The translations under genes were made by a program, and so were the position numbers. From Pseudomonas sp. B21-048 (lineage in GTDB: Bacteria > Pseudomonadota > Gammaproteobacteria > Pseudomonadales > Pseudomonadaceae), in the NCBI RefSeq assembly GCF_024748615.1, contig NZ_CP087168.1:2356001-2420000 (forward strand): a stretch of DNA of 64,000 nucleotides. Direction: 5' to 3'. The first letter of the stretch is position 1. The number at the start of each line of letters is the position of its first letter. Positions 8,941 to 15,847 of the stretch are shown one piece after another. Under the pieces are notes generated by a model that saw nothing but the letters and a program-made list of their open reading frames with translations, was not told where the DNA came from and did not search any database.

Positions 8941-9599
8941 CGACGCTCCTCCACCAGGTACCCGACACCGCGAATGGTGCGGATCAGGTCGGTGGAGAAC
9001 TTCTTGCGCAAGTGATGGATATGCACTTCCAGGGTGTTGCTTTCGGCTTCTTCGTTCCAGCCGTAAAGCAATTGCATCAGGTGATCGCGAGTCATGACCC
9101 GGCCCGGAGGCGAGAGCAATTCGTGGAGCAGTTGATATTCCTTGGGTGTCAGCGCCACCGGCTCGCCTTGATAGCTGACTTGCTGGGTGCCGGGGTTCAG
9201 GCTGATGCCGGCGTGTTCGATCAGCACTTGGGCGCGACCGGCGCTGCGTCGCAACAAGGCCCGCAGGCGAGCCTTGAGTTCGTCCAGGTCGAAGGGTTTG
9301 ATCAGGTAATCGTCGGCCCCGGCATCCAGCCCGGCGATGCGGTCTTCGGTGGCATCGCGGGCGGTGAGGATCAGTACCGGCAAGTTGGAGCCGCTTTCAC
9401 GCAGGCGGCGCAACACTTGCAGACCGTCCATGCGCGGCAGGCCGAGGTCGAGCACGGCCAGGTCAAACGTCTCGCTGAGCAGCGAATGCAAGGCACTGTT
9501 GCCATCCTGCAGCCAGTCGACGGTGTAACCCTCACGGCCCAAGGCCTGATGAATGCCCTCGCCAAGGGCCACGTCATCCTCGATCAGTAATAAGCGCAC
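8937..9599 (-). CDS. OmpR-family response regulator (QseB/PmrA-like)
   Basis: A 220-residue regulator: the receiver domain (MRLLLIEDDVALGEGIHQAL; phosphoacceptor Asp in VLDLGLPRMDGLQVL; DDYLIKPFD with the conserved Lys) is joined to a winged-helix domain (LTPKEYQLLHELLSPPG, LEVHIHHLRKKF, IRTIRGVGYLVEE). It overlaps the kinase gene by 4 bp and follows the helical-repeat gene by 11 bp. A hexamer-N5-hexamer repeat resembling PmrA/QseB boxes lies in the operon promoter (13940-13956), so autoregulation of the whole operon is plausible. Confidence 0.94.
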   Translation of the reverse strand: MRLLLIEDDVALGEGIHQALGREGYTVDWLQDGNSALHSLLSETFDLAVLDLGLPRMDGLQVLRRLRESGSNLPVLILTARDATEDRIAGLDAGADDYLIKPFDLDELKARLRALLRRSAGRAQVLIEHAGISLNPGTQQVSYQGEPVALTPKEYQLLHELLSPPGRVMTRDHLMQLLYGWNEEAESNTLEVHIHHLRKKFSTDLIRTIRGVGYLVEERR

Positions 9600-9610
9600 G
9601 CGGACTCCTG

Positions 9611-10255
9611 TCAGTTGAGTTTTTTGTTCACGTCCACCAGTAGCGCCTGGATCTCTTTGCGTCGCCCGGCGTCGGCGCTTTCCCGGCCTGGGCGGGGTGC
9701 CGCTTGCAAGGCTTTTTGCAGTGCTTCCCTGGCTTCACCATAGCGCTTTTGACGGTAAAGGTGATCGCCCCAGAAGTACAGACTGTCGATGCCAGCGGGG
9801 TTCAGCTGCAAGGCCTGCTTTAACAATTGTTCAGCCTTGTCGGCATCGCCGAAACCGAGGGGCCAGCCGGGCACGCGATCATACAGCGCCGCGAGGCTGG
9901 TGTAGGCCGAGCCTTGCAGGGCCTTGGGATCAATGGTGAGGGCTTTTTCCAGGTCGACTTTGGCGGCCTTGACCTTGCTCAGGGCACCGAGGCCACCCTG
10001 GGCTCCGGCCCAACTGCTGGTGACAATGCCGGACCAGATCCATGCTTCGGCCAGGGATTGGCGTTCCTGGGTGAACGCCGAGGCCTGGGTCGCGAGTTTT
10101 TCGAAGGCCGCGGTGCGTTGTTCGGCGGGCAATTCGTATTGAATGTGCGCCCAGCTTTGCTGAATGCCATTGAGGCGCTGCTGATCGGCGGCGTCCAGCG
10201 CCCAGACGCTTTGGCTCAACACCCCGAACAGCAGGCAAGTGATGATTTTTTTCAT
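9611..10255 (-). CDS. Periplasmic TPR-like helical protein
   Basis: A 214-residue protein with a cleavable signal peptide (MKKIITCLLFGVLSQSVWA) and an alpha-helical body with TPR-like spacing, for example VDLEKALTIDPKALQGSAYT, then LLKQALQLNPAGIDSLYFWG, then REALQKALQAAP. TPR proteins act as protein-interaction scaffolds; the partner here is unknown. Its start overlaps the SDR stop codon by 4 bp (ATGA), so it is translated as part of the operon. A secreted repeat protein between enzymes and a sensor kinase could connect the product to the periplasmic sensor domain, which is speculation. Confidence 0.8.
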   Translation of the reverse strand: MKKIITCLLFGVLSQSVWALDAADQQRLNGIQQSWAHIQYELPAEQRTAAFEKLATQASAFTQERQSLAEAWIWSGIVTSSWAGAQGGLGALSKVKAAKVDLEKALTIDPKALQGSAYTSLAALYDRVPGWPLGFGDADKAEQLLKQALQLNPAGIDSLYFWGDHLYRQKRYGEAREALQKALQAAPRPGRESADAGRRKEIQALLVDVNKKLN

Positions 10256-11061
10256 GGTTTGAGGCTCTCGTTATCGGGCTTCTGACTGAGGCGACGGATC
10301 AGCGGCAACTGCTTGCGCAAGCCACGGTCCACCAGATGCGGCAACAGACTGTTCAGCCGGACGAAAAAGCGTTCCGGCCAGCCCAGGTACAAATCGCGCC
10401 GGTCACCGGCAATCGCGTGGATGACCGCCGAGGCGACGGTTTGCGGATCGTCGACATTGGCTTTGAGCGCATCGTTCAGCGCCTGGGCCGCCGGGCTGTT
10501 CATGCTGGTGTGGGTCGCCCGAGGGGCAACGTAAAGCACGCTGATCCGGGTGTCGGCCAGCTCCCGGCGCAGGGCTTCGGAGAAACCGCGCAGGGCAAAC
10601 TTGGTGGCGCAATAGCTGGCGTAACCGGGGTAGCCGATGGAGCCGTAGGTCGAGCCGACGTTCACCACCATGGCGCTCTCGGCTTGCTTGAGCAGCGGCA
10701 GCAAAAGCTTGGTCAGGCAGATCGGCGCGCTGATGTTCAGCGCCAGCATCGCATTGATCTCGCTGTCATCGAGCTGTTCGAGCATGGCGAAGTGATTGAC
10801 CCCGGCAGCGTTGACCAGCAGGTTGATGCCGCCGATGGCTTTGGCCGCGGCCAGCACTTTGTGTCGGTCGCCGGGGACGGTCAGGTCAGCGCCGACCCAA
10901 CACAGGTGCAGCGGGTAGCGTTCGAGCAAGGGTTCCAGCGCCTCCCGGTGCCGGGACACGGCCAACACCCGCGCGCCACTGGCACACAGGGCGCTGGCGA
11001 TGGCCAGGCCGATACCGCCGCTGGCTCCGGTCAAAACCACACGGGCTTCATGCAGCTGCAT
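10252..11061 (-). CDS. Short-chain dehydrogenase/reductase
   Basis: A classical SDR of 269 residues. The cofactor motif is VVLTGASGGIGLAIASAL, followed by the NAAGVNHF strand-4 motif, and the active site is YASYCATKFALRGFSEALRR (Tyr-x3-Lys). NADP(H) preference is likely from the R in SRHRE. The start at 11061 was chosen because family members begin a few residues before the cofactor strand; an upstream in-frame Met would add 24 unrelated residues. It overlaps the diiron oxidase-like gene by 14 bp and probably reduces or oxidises an acyl-derived intermediate of that pathway. Confidence 0.9.
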   Translation of the reverse strand: MQLHEARVVLTGASGGIGLAIASALCASGARVLAVSRHREALEPLLERYPLHLCWVGADLTVPGDRHKVLAAAKAIGGINLLVNAAGVNHFAMLEQLDDSEINAMLALNISAPICLTKLLLPLLKQAESAMVVNVGSTYGSIGYPGYASYCATKFALRGFSEALRRELADTRISVLYVAPRATHTSMNSPAAQALNDALKANVDDPQTVASAVIHAIAGDRRDLYLGWPERFFVRLNSLLPHLVDRGLRKQLPLIRRLSQKPDNESLKP

Positions 11062-11722
11062 GCAGGTTCTCCCCATCGCGGGGCAGGCCGCGGAACATGT
11101 CGGTATAGAGCTTGTAGACGACCTTCGAGGCATGAATCACCGCGGCTTGATCGGCCGGGTCTTCGAGTGTGTTCATCAGCCGGCGGTAGGTCTGCATGTG
11201 TTCGATATCCAGCGAACCATGGGAACTCAGGTAGCTGAAGGCGGTTTCCGGCAGCGCCAAACGCTCGCGGATGCTGCCGGCCGCGTGGGTGGCCAGGGCA
11301 ATGCTGGTGCCTTCCAGCACGTTGACCATGCCGAACAGGCCGACCGGGTTGTCCCGTGCAATCAGGTCGTAGAGGAAGCTGACCATCAACTCGATTGGCA
11401 GCGAGGGGCGACCGTCACGTACCGCCTCTCTGTCGCCGCCACAGGCCGCGATGTCGTCGAGTACCCATTGTTCGTGGCCGTATTCCTCCTCGATGTATTC
11501 GCACACCGCTTTACGCAACCATTCCAGCCGCTGCGGCAGACGTGCGCCGCACGCCATCATCAACGGCACGGTATGGCGCACGTGGTAGTAGGCTTGAGCG
11601 AGGAAGGCGCGGTAGCTGTCCAGGCTAACCTTGCCGTCGAGGGCATCGCGGATGATCGGCAGGTTGAACAACTCGTGGCGTTCTTGCAGGGTGGCTTCTT
11701 GCAGGGTGTCGAAAAAACTCAT
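11048..11722 (-). CDS. Haem-oxygenase-like diiron oxidase (HDO)/TenA-PqqC-fold protein
   Basis: A 224-residue all-helical protein of the TenA/PqqC-like superfamily, often annotated as iron-containing redox enzyme. The ligand pattern of diiron HDO enzymes can be read directly: ExxH (Glu80, His83 in EEEYGHEQW), Glu137 (VLEGTS) and HxxxDxxH (His168, Asp172, His175 in SHGSLDIEHM). Characterised HDOs such as UndA, BesC and SznF carry out O2-dependent cleavage or N-oxygenation; this protein is clearly not UndA by sequence. It sits between an AMP-ligase-like gene (4-bp overlap) and an SDR (14-bp overlap), so the substrate may be a fatty or amino acid derivative. Confidence 0.85.
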   Translation of the reverse strand: MSFFDTLQEATLQERHELFNLPIIRDALDGKVSLDSYRAFLAQAYYHVRHTVPLMMACGARLPQRLEWLRKAVCEYIEEEYGHEQWVLDDIAACGGDREAVRDGRPSLPIELMVSFLYDLIARDNPVGLFGMVNVLEGTSIALATHAAGSIRERLALPETAFSYLSSHGSLDIEHMQTYRRLMNTLEDPADQAAVIHASKVVYKLYTDMFRGLPRDGENLHAAA

Positions 11723-13200
11723 GATGCGGATTCCTCGGAAAAAACGGATTCAGTGAGCTGCGCCCGGTAACGTTCGACGATGGCGTCGCGGCGCGGTCGG
11801 CCATTGGCGGTCAGCAAGCCGTTGGCGGCGGTGAACGGTTGATCGAGACGGGTCCAGTGATGAACCTGGGCGTAATCGGGCAAGGCCTCGTTGGCCTGGG
11901 CCACGGCGGCGGCCAGTTCTTCATCGGTGCAGTCCGGCCGATGGGGCCAGAGCAGGGCGTGATTGGCCGGCATCGCTTCGCCATAGACGAACGCCTGAGC
12001 GATATGGCGACGCTGAGTGAGTTCGGCCTCGACCCATTCCGGATTGACGTTGCGGCCGAAACTGGTGACGAACTGATGCTTCTTGCGCCCGTTGAGGTAG
12101 AGAAAACCTTCCGGGTCGAACTCGCCGAGATCGCCGGTCGGCCACCATTCATCGCTGAAGGGGGCTTGCCCCAGATAGCCGAGCAGGGTTGAGCCCTTGA
12201 CTAGTACTTCACCATCATCGGCCAGGCGAATCTCGACATGGGGCAGGGGCCGGCCGACGCTGCCGGGGCGGCGGGCGCCCGGGCGATTGAGGCACACCAC
12301 CGATGAGCATTCCGACAACCCGTAACCCTCATAGACCGGAATGCCGATGCGCTGAGCGCGATGCAGCAATTCTTCGCTAACCCGTGCACCACCGACCGCA
12401 GCAAAACGCAACGATTGGGGGTTGAACGCTTTTTGCTCGGCGGCGCTGACCAGCATCAGCAGCAACTGCGGCACCAGGATCAGACTTTCCGGTTTTCGGG
12501 TGGCCAGACAACCCAACAGCCGCGGCACATCGACACCGCTGGCGCCCTGAATGCCCAGGGTTTTCTGGCTCGGTACGCTCAAGGTCGCGCCGGCATACAG
12601 CGAGGCATAACAGCCGAGGTTTTCCAGCAGAATCGCCAGGGGTAGCAGCGCCAGGTGATGCCGTGGATCGGTGGGTTTGCTTGCCTGATCCAGCTCACGG
12701 GCCACTCGCAGAAGGCTCTCGGCGCTCAGGCACACGCCTTTGGGCGTGCCGGTGGTGCCTGAGGTGAAGGTCAGCTTGGCGGTACCTTCGGGTATCCGGT
12801 TCGGACCGCTGAAGGTGCGACGCCAGAATTCGCCGGTCTTCTCGTAGCCGGCCGCCTGCAGTTCGGCTTCCAGTTCCGGTTCGGCAATCACCCGTTCGGC
12901 CTGGCTCTGTTCCAGGCAATGACTGCGTTGTGCCGGGCTGAAGAAGGGCGGCAGCGTCAGGCAGGTCAGGCCTTCGAACAGTACGGCCAGGTCCCAGAGC
13001 ATCGCCTCGGTGCCGTTGTCCAGGGCCAGCGCGACCACGTTGACGTGCTCATCGCGCAGGCGCTGTTGGCGATACATGACCTCGGCGTACAGCGTGGCGT
13101 AGTCCAGTTTCAACTGATCGCCCCACAAGGCGATGGCGTTGGTCTTGCGCTCGGCGTGACTGCGCAGGGTCTGTTTGAACCGTTCCATTTCAGGCGACAT
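11719..13200 (-). CDS. AMP-binding (acyl-adenylate/acyl-CoA ligase-like) protein
   Basis: A 493-residue member of the ANL adenylating superfamily. The phosphate-binding loop is LTFTSGTTGTPKGVCLS, the adenine region is VYEGYGLSECSSVVCLNRPG, and the hinge is YLNGRKKHQFVTSFGRNVNP. The usual catalytic C-terminal lysine motif (GKxxR-like) appears as LLTANGRPRRDAI with no Lys at that point, so the adenylation half-reaction may be altered. Start 13200 gives an 11-bp overlap with the upstream gene; a longer frame is open, but its N-terminus reads out of frame through the neighbouring gene. A role in activating a carboxylic acid for the operon's pathway is inferred. Confidence 0.88.
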   Translation of the reverse strand: MSPEMERFKQTLRSHAERKTNAIALWGDQLKLDYATLYAEVMYRQQRLRDEHVNVVALALDNGTEAMLWDLAVLFEGLTCLTLPPFFSPAQRSHCLEQSQAERVIAEPELEAELQAAGYEKTGEFWRRTFSGPNRIPEGTAKLTFTSGTTGTPKGVCLSAESLLRVARELDQASKPTDPRHHLALLPLAILLENLGCYASLYAGATLSVPSQKTLGIQGASGVDVPRLLGCLATRKPESLILVPQLLLMLVSAAEQKAFNPQSLRFAAVGGARVSEELLHRAQRIGIPVYEGYGLSECSSVVCLNRPGARRPGSVGRPLPHVEIRLADDGEVLVKGSTLLGYLGQAPFSDEWWPTGDLGEFDPEGFLYLNGRKKHQFVTSFGRNVNPEWVEAELTQRRHIAQAFVYGEAMPANHALLWPHRPDCTDEELAAAVAQANEALPDYAQVHHWTRLDQPFTAANGLLTANGRPRRDAIVERYRAQLTESVFSEESAS

Positions 13201-13867
13201 GGCTGGACTCCTCAAGGGAGGTCGGCAACCCCAGACGATTGAACAGACCGATGTTGCGCAAATGGATGAAACCGGCGCGGATGTTGCCGACATGCACCCA
13301 TGGCTGACTCTCGTAATAACTGCCCCAGAGGTGACGGTCGTCGCCCAGCCGCGCAGGATCGGCGGCGCAGAGCGTCACCGGCTTCAAGCCCAGGCGATGA
13401 AAACTGTTCACCAGCCCGATGTTGCCGGTGAACGCCACCCATTCCAGCCCGCCCATGGCCAACAGGTAGGTGATGGCGATGATGCTCAGGCGCGCGCTAC
13501 CGGTATCGCTGGCGGCAAGGTTCCCGACCTCGACAATACCGGCCCGGTCCACGGGTTGACCGGCAGCGTCGCTGATCAGCGGATCAATCGCCTCGTCCAG
13601 GTAACGCTCCAGAAACAGCGGTTCGGCGCTGGCCAGTCGTACGCCGGCCACCGCAGACAGCGCGCCTGACGCATCGCTCATGCCGAACAGCTGCGGCATG
13701 AATTGGCGAATGTCGGCGCCGTGGGCCTTTCGAAAACGTTGCTGGATAAAGGCTTCGAGAACCGGACGCTGGGGATCGTCCGGCAAGGCTCTTGCCAGAC
13801 TCATCTGCGGGGTTTCGGCTTGGCCGAAGTGCAGGGGCAGAGGGATGTTCCAGTCGAAATCGGGCAT
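13190..13867 (-). CDS. Thermostable hemolysin family protein (acyltransferase-like fold)
   Basis: A 225-residue protein of the thermostable hemolysin family named after Vibrio delta-VPH. Recognisable segments are VLEAFIQQRFRKAHGADI, AGVRLASAEPLFLERYLDE, DRAGIVEVGNLAAS and VAFTGNIGLVNSFHRLGL. The arrangement (arginine-rich N-terminal helix, acidic strand EVGNLA, later TGN) recalls acyl-homoserine-lactone synthases and GNAT acyltransferases, so an enzymatic role is more likely than lysis; this is inference. The start is set by a GGGAGG ribosome-binding site. It is the first gene of the seven-gene operon. Confidence 0.85.
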   Translation of the reverse strand: MPDFDWNIPLPLHFGQAETPQMSLARALPDDPQRPVLEAFIQQRFRKAHGADIRQFMPQLFGMSDASGALSAVAGVRLASAEPLFLERYLDEAIDPLISDAAGQPVDRAGIVEVGNLAASDTGSARLSIIAITYLLAMGGLEWVAFTGNIGLVNSFHRLGLKPVTLCAADPARLGDDRHLWGSYYESQPWVHVGNIRAGFIHLRNIGLFNRLGLPTSLEESSHVA

Positions 13868-13927
13868 GGGCAAGAACGCCTCCCTGAGTAAGTTTGGGAG
13901 GAGTATCAAAGGCAATTCTTAACGGAG

Positions 13928-13958
13928 TCTGAAGGTGACCTTCAGATTGTCTTAAGAC
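13928..13958 (-). promoter_or_regulatory. Candidate operator of the hemolysin-family operon
   Basis: Two adjacent perfect palindromes occur: TCTGAAGGTGACCTTCAGA (13928-13946) and GTCTTAAGAC (13949-13958). Together they contain CTTCAG-N5-CTTAAG, the layout of PmrA/QseB-type response-regulator boxes. They lie about 60-90 bp upstream of the first gene of the operon that encodes such a regulator. Confidence 0.5.
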
Positions 13959-14052
13959 GGGACGGGCAGGGTGGCGCCGGTCGGTTCGACGAAACCGGAT
14001 CCAGGCTGTGCGAATGAGTCGGCAGCCGCCACTGAGCTTCACGAGGCCCCGT

Positions 14053-14625
14053 ATGACCCGAGATTCAGCAGTACACCGGTATGGAAAACTCTCGATCACC
14101 TTGCACTGGCTGATGCTGGCGTTGTTCGTCGGTGTCTATGGCTGCATCGAGATCAAAGGACTGCTGCCCCGTGGGCATGCCTTGAGGGGCCTGTTTCTGG
14201 GGCTGCACGGCGTATTCGGGTTGAGCATTTTTGTGCTGGTCTGGGTTCGCTTGCTCGGGCGCTTCTCGCCCCGGCCACCGATTACCCCGGCCCCGCCCAC
14301 CTGGCAGACGGGCGTCTCGCACCTCATGCACCTGGCGCTGTATGGGCTGATGATTGCTACGCCGCTATTGGCCTGGTTGATGCTGGCCGCCGGGGGCAAG
14401 CCGATGCCGTATTTCGGCTTTTTCTTGCCGGCGCCGGTTGCGGTTGATCCCGATCTGGCCAAGCAACTCAAGCATTGGCATGAATTGCTCGGCAGCACCG
14501 GTTATTGGTTGATTGGTTTGCACGCAGCGGCGGGGTTGTTCCATCACTATTGGGTTCGCGATAACACGCTCACGCGCATGCTTCCGGGGCGCTCTGGTGT
14601 GGGCGTCAAAGAGCGTCAGCGATAA
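14053..14625 (+). CDS. Cytochrome b561 family protein
   Basis: A 190-residue inner-membrane di-haem cytochrome b of the bacterial b561 (CybB-like) family. It has four hydrophobic segments, with haem-ligand histidines in YGKLSITLHWLMLALFVG, GLFLGLHGVFG, VSHLMHLALYGLMIATPLL and TGYWLIGLHAAAGLFHHYW. These proteins transfer electrons between quinone and periplasmic partners or superoxide. The start at 14053 follows a GAGG box; the upstream in-frame Met lacks one. Its 3' end overlaps the convergent alkC-like gene by 20 bp. Confidence 0.9.
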   Translation: MTRDSAVHRYGKLSITLHWLMLALFVGVYGCIEIKGLLPRGHALRGLFLGLHGVFGLSIFVLVWVRLLGRFSPRPPITPAPPTWQTGVSHLMHLALYGLMIATPLLAWLMLAAGGKPMPYFGFFLPAPVAVDPDLAKQLKHWHELLGSTGYWLIGLHAAAGLFHHYWVRDNTLTRMLPGRSGVGVKERQR

Positions 14626-15712
14626 TCCGGAATTGGGTGCTGGCCAAGCGTTCGCCATTTACCAGAATGTGCACCGCGTGCTGGCCGGCATAGTGCCTGC
14701 GGGTGGTCAGTTCCTTGATGTGCTGACTGCGGCTGATGGCTTCGCTGGCATTGTCGGACAGCGTGAGGGCCTTAAGTTTGAACACCTTTGCCGAGGTGCT
14801 GCCGTTGGCTTTGACATAATCGATAGCGTAATCGATCACCAATCGCTGACGGTCCGGGACCGTGGACTTCACTCTGAAAGACAGGGTGATTTTCTCTCCC
14901 AGGCGAATCACCGCCGGTTCGACTTTCACGTCAATGATTTCAACCTCGGGCGTGCCGCCCGCGCCAATGATTGCCAGCGCCCGCTTGTTACCCTGTTTGA
15001 TCAAACTGCGCAGAGCGTGTCTGGCGATCCACGCCGTATGCTTGTTGTCCAGCGCCCAACCCTCGATCAGCGCCAGCACCCACTCGGGATGATCCTTGGT
15101 GATGTCGTTGAGGTGGTTGGCCACGGATTTGCGCACGTAGAGGCTGTCGTCGGCCTTGAGGTTGTCGAGGATCGCAGCCGCCAGTGTCGGGTTGGCCTGG
15201 ACCTGTTCCAGGCGGAACGACCAGGGCAGGCGTGGTCGGCTGCCTTCGCTGGCCAGGCGCCGGACGTGTTCGTTTTCATCCCGCGACCAGTCGTGCATCA
15301 GCGCCAACGAGCGCTCGATATCGCTGCGCAAAAAATGCCGGATGGCGAACTCCGATGAGCCGAAGGCTGTGAAATATTTGAGCGCATTCATCGACAGATC
15401 GAACGTATGAGCGCCGTAGGTCGCGACGTAATGCGGCAAAAACATGCTGACGAAGGCGCTGTTCAGGCGCGGGGCGAGGGCGCGCAGAACGTCCAGGGAC
15501 TCTTCATAACCGAGTGGCAATACCGCGTGCAGGCATTCGCTGACGCGGGCCATGCGTTGCATGACTGACAACTCCGCCAGGCCGGTTTTGGCCAATTTCA
15601 GGAAGGCCTTGGCATCGAACCCGGGATAGACCGCAGTCATCTCGGTGGCGATGTGTGCGAGGCGTTCGGCGTTGAAGATTTCCTTCAGGGCGGGGGAGGT
15701 TTGGTCTGCCAT
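14606..15712 (-). CDS. DNA alkylation repair protein, AlkC-like
   Basis: A 368-residue HEAT-repeat DNA glycosylase-like protein. The helical repeats cover about residues 1-245 (for example MARVSECLHAVLPLGYEESL, DDSLYVRKSVANHLNDITKD, TAWIARHALRSLIKQGNKRA), followed by an Ig-like beta domain (about 250-368, VEIIDVKVEPAVIRLGEKIT). That architecture matches Pseudomonas AlkC, which excises alkylated bases such as 3-methyladenine. It stands alone, is convergent with cytochrome b561, and has a palindromic repeat upstream. Confidence 0.88.
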   Translation of the reverse strand: MADQTSPALKEIFNAERLAHIATEMTAVYPGFDAKAFLKLAKTGLAELSVMQRMARVSECLHAVLPLGYEESLDVLRALAPRLNSAFVSMFLPHYVATYGAHTFDLSMNALKYFTAFGSSEFAIRHFLRSDIERSLALMHDWSRDENEHVRRLASEGSRPRLPWSFRLEQVQANPTLAAAILDNLKADDSLYVRKSVANHLNDITKDHPEWVLALIEGWALDNKHTAWIARHALRSLIKQGNKRALAIIGAGGTPEVEIIDVKVEPAVIRLGEKITLSFRVKSTVPDRQRLVIDYAIDYVKANGSTSAKVFKLKALTLSDNASEAISRSQHIKELTTRRHYAGQHAVHILVNGERLASTQFRIIADAL

Positions 15713-15731
15713 TATGGGTTCCTTGCCAAGT

Positions 15732-15843
15732 GATCGTTCCCACGCTCTGCGTGGGAATGCATCCCGTGACGCTCTGCGTCACATTTCAGGAGTGGACGCA
15801 GGGCGTCCATGGTGGCGTTCCCACGCAGAGCGTGGGAACGATC
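15732..15843. repeat. Palindromic repeat (GATCGTTCCCACGC family)
   Basis: GATCGTTCCCACGCTCTGCG at the left pairs with CGCAGAGCGTGGGAACGATC at the right; inner short palindromes GACGCTCTGCGTC and GGACGCAGGGCGTCC also occur. Full copies are at 48488-48603, 50008-50114 and 62106-62217, with a partial copy near 30261. Confidence 0.9.
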
Positions 15844-15847
15844 CGGT

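Noticed and set aside
11048..11722. Identification of the diiron protein as 1-undecene synthase UndA
   Set aside because: The fold and metal motif agree, but the sequence around the motifs and the gene context differ from UndA, which I recall as longer and standing alone.
15732..15843. Repeated GATCGTTCCCACGC units as a possible CRISPR array
   Set aside because: Copies are palindromic, widely scattered and not regularly spaced with unique spacers; no cas genes are present.
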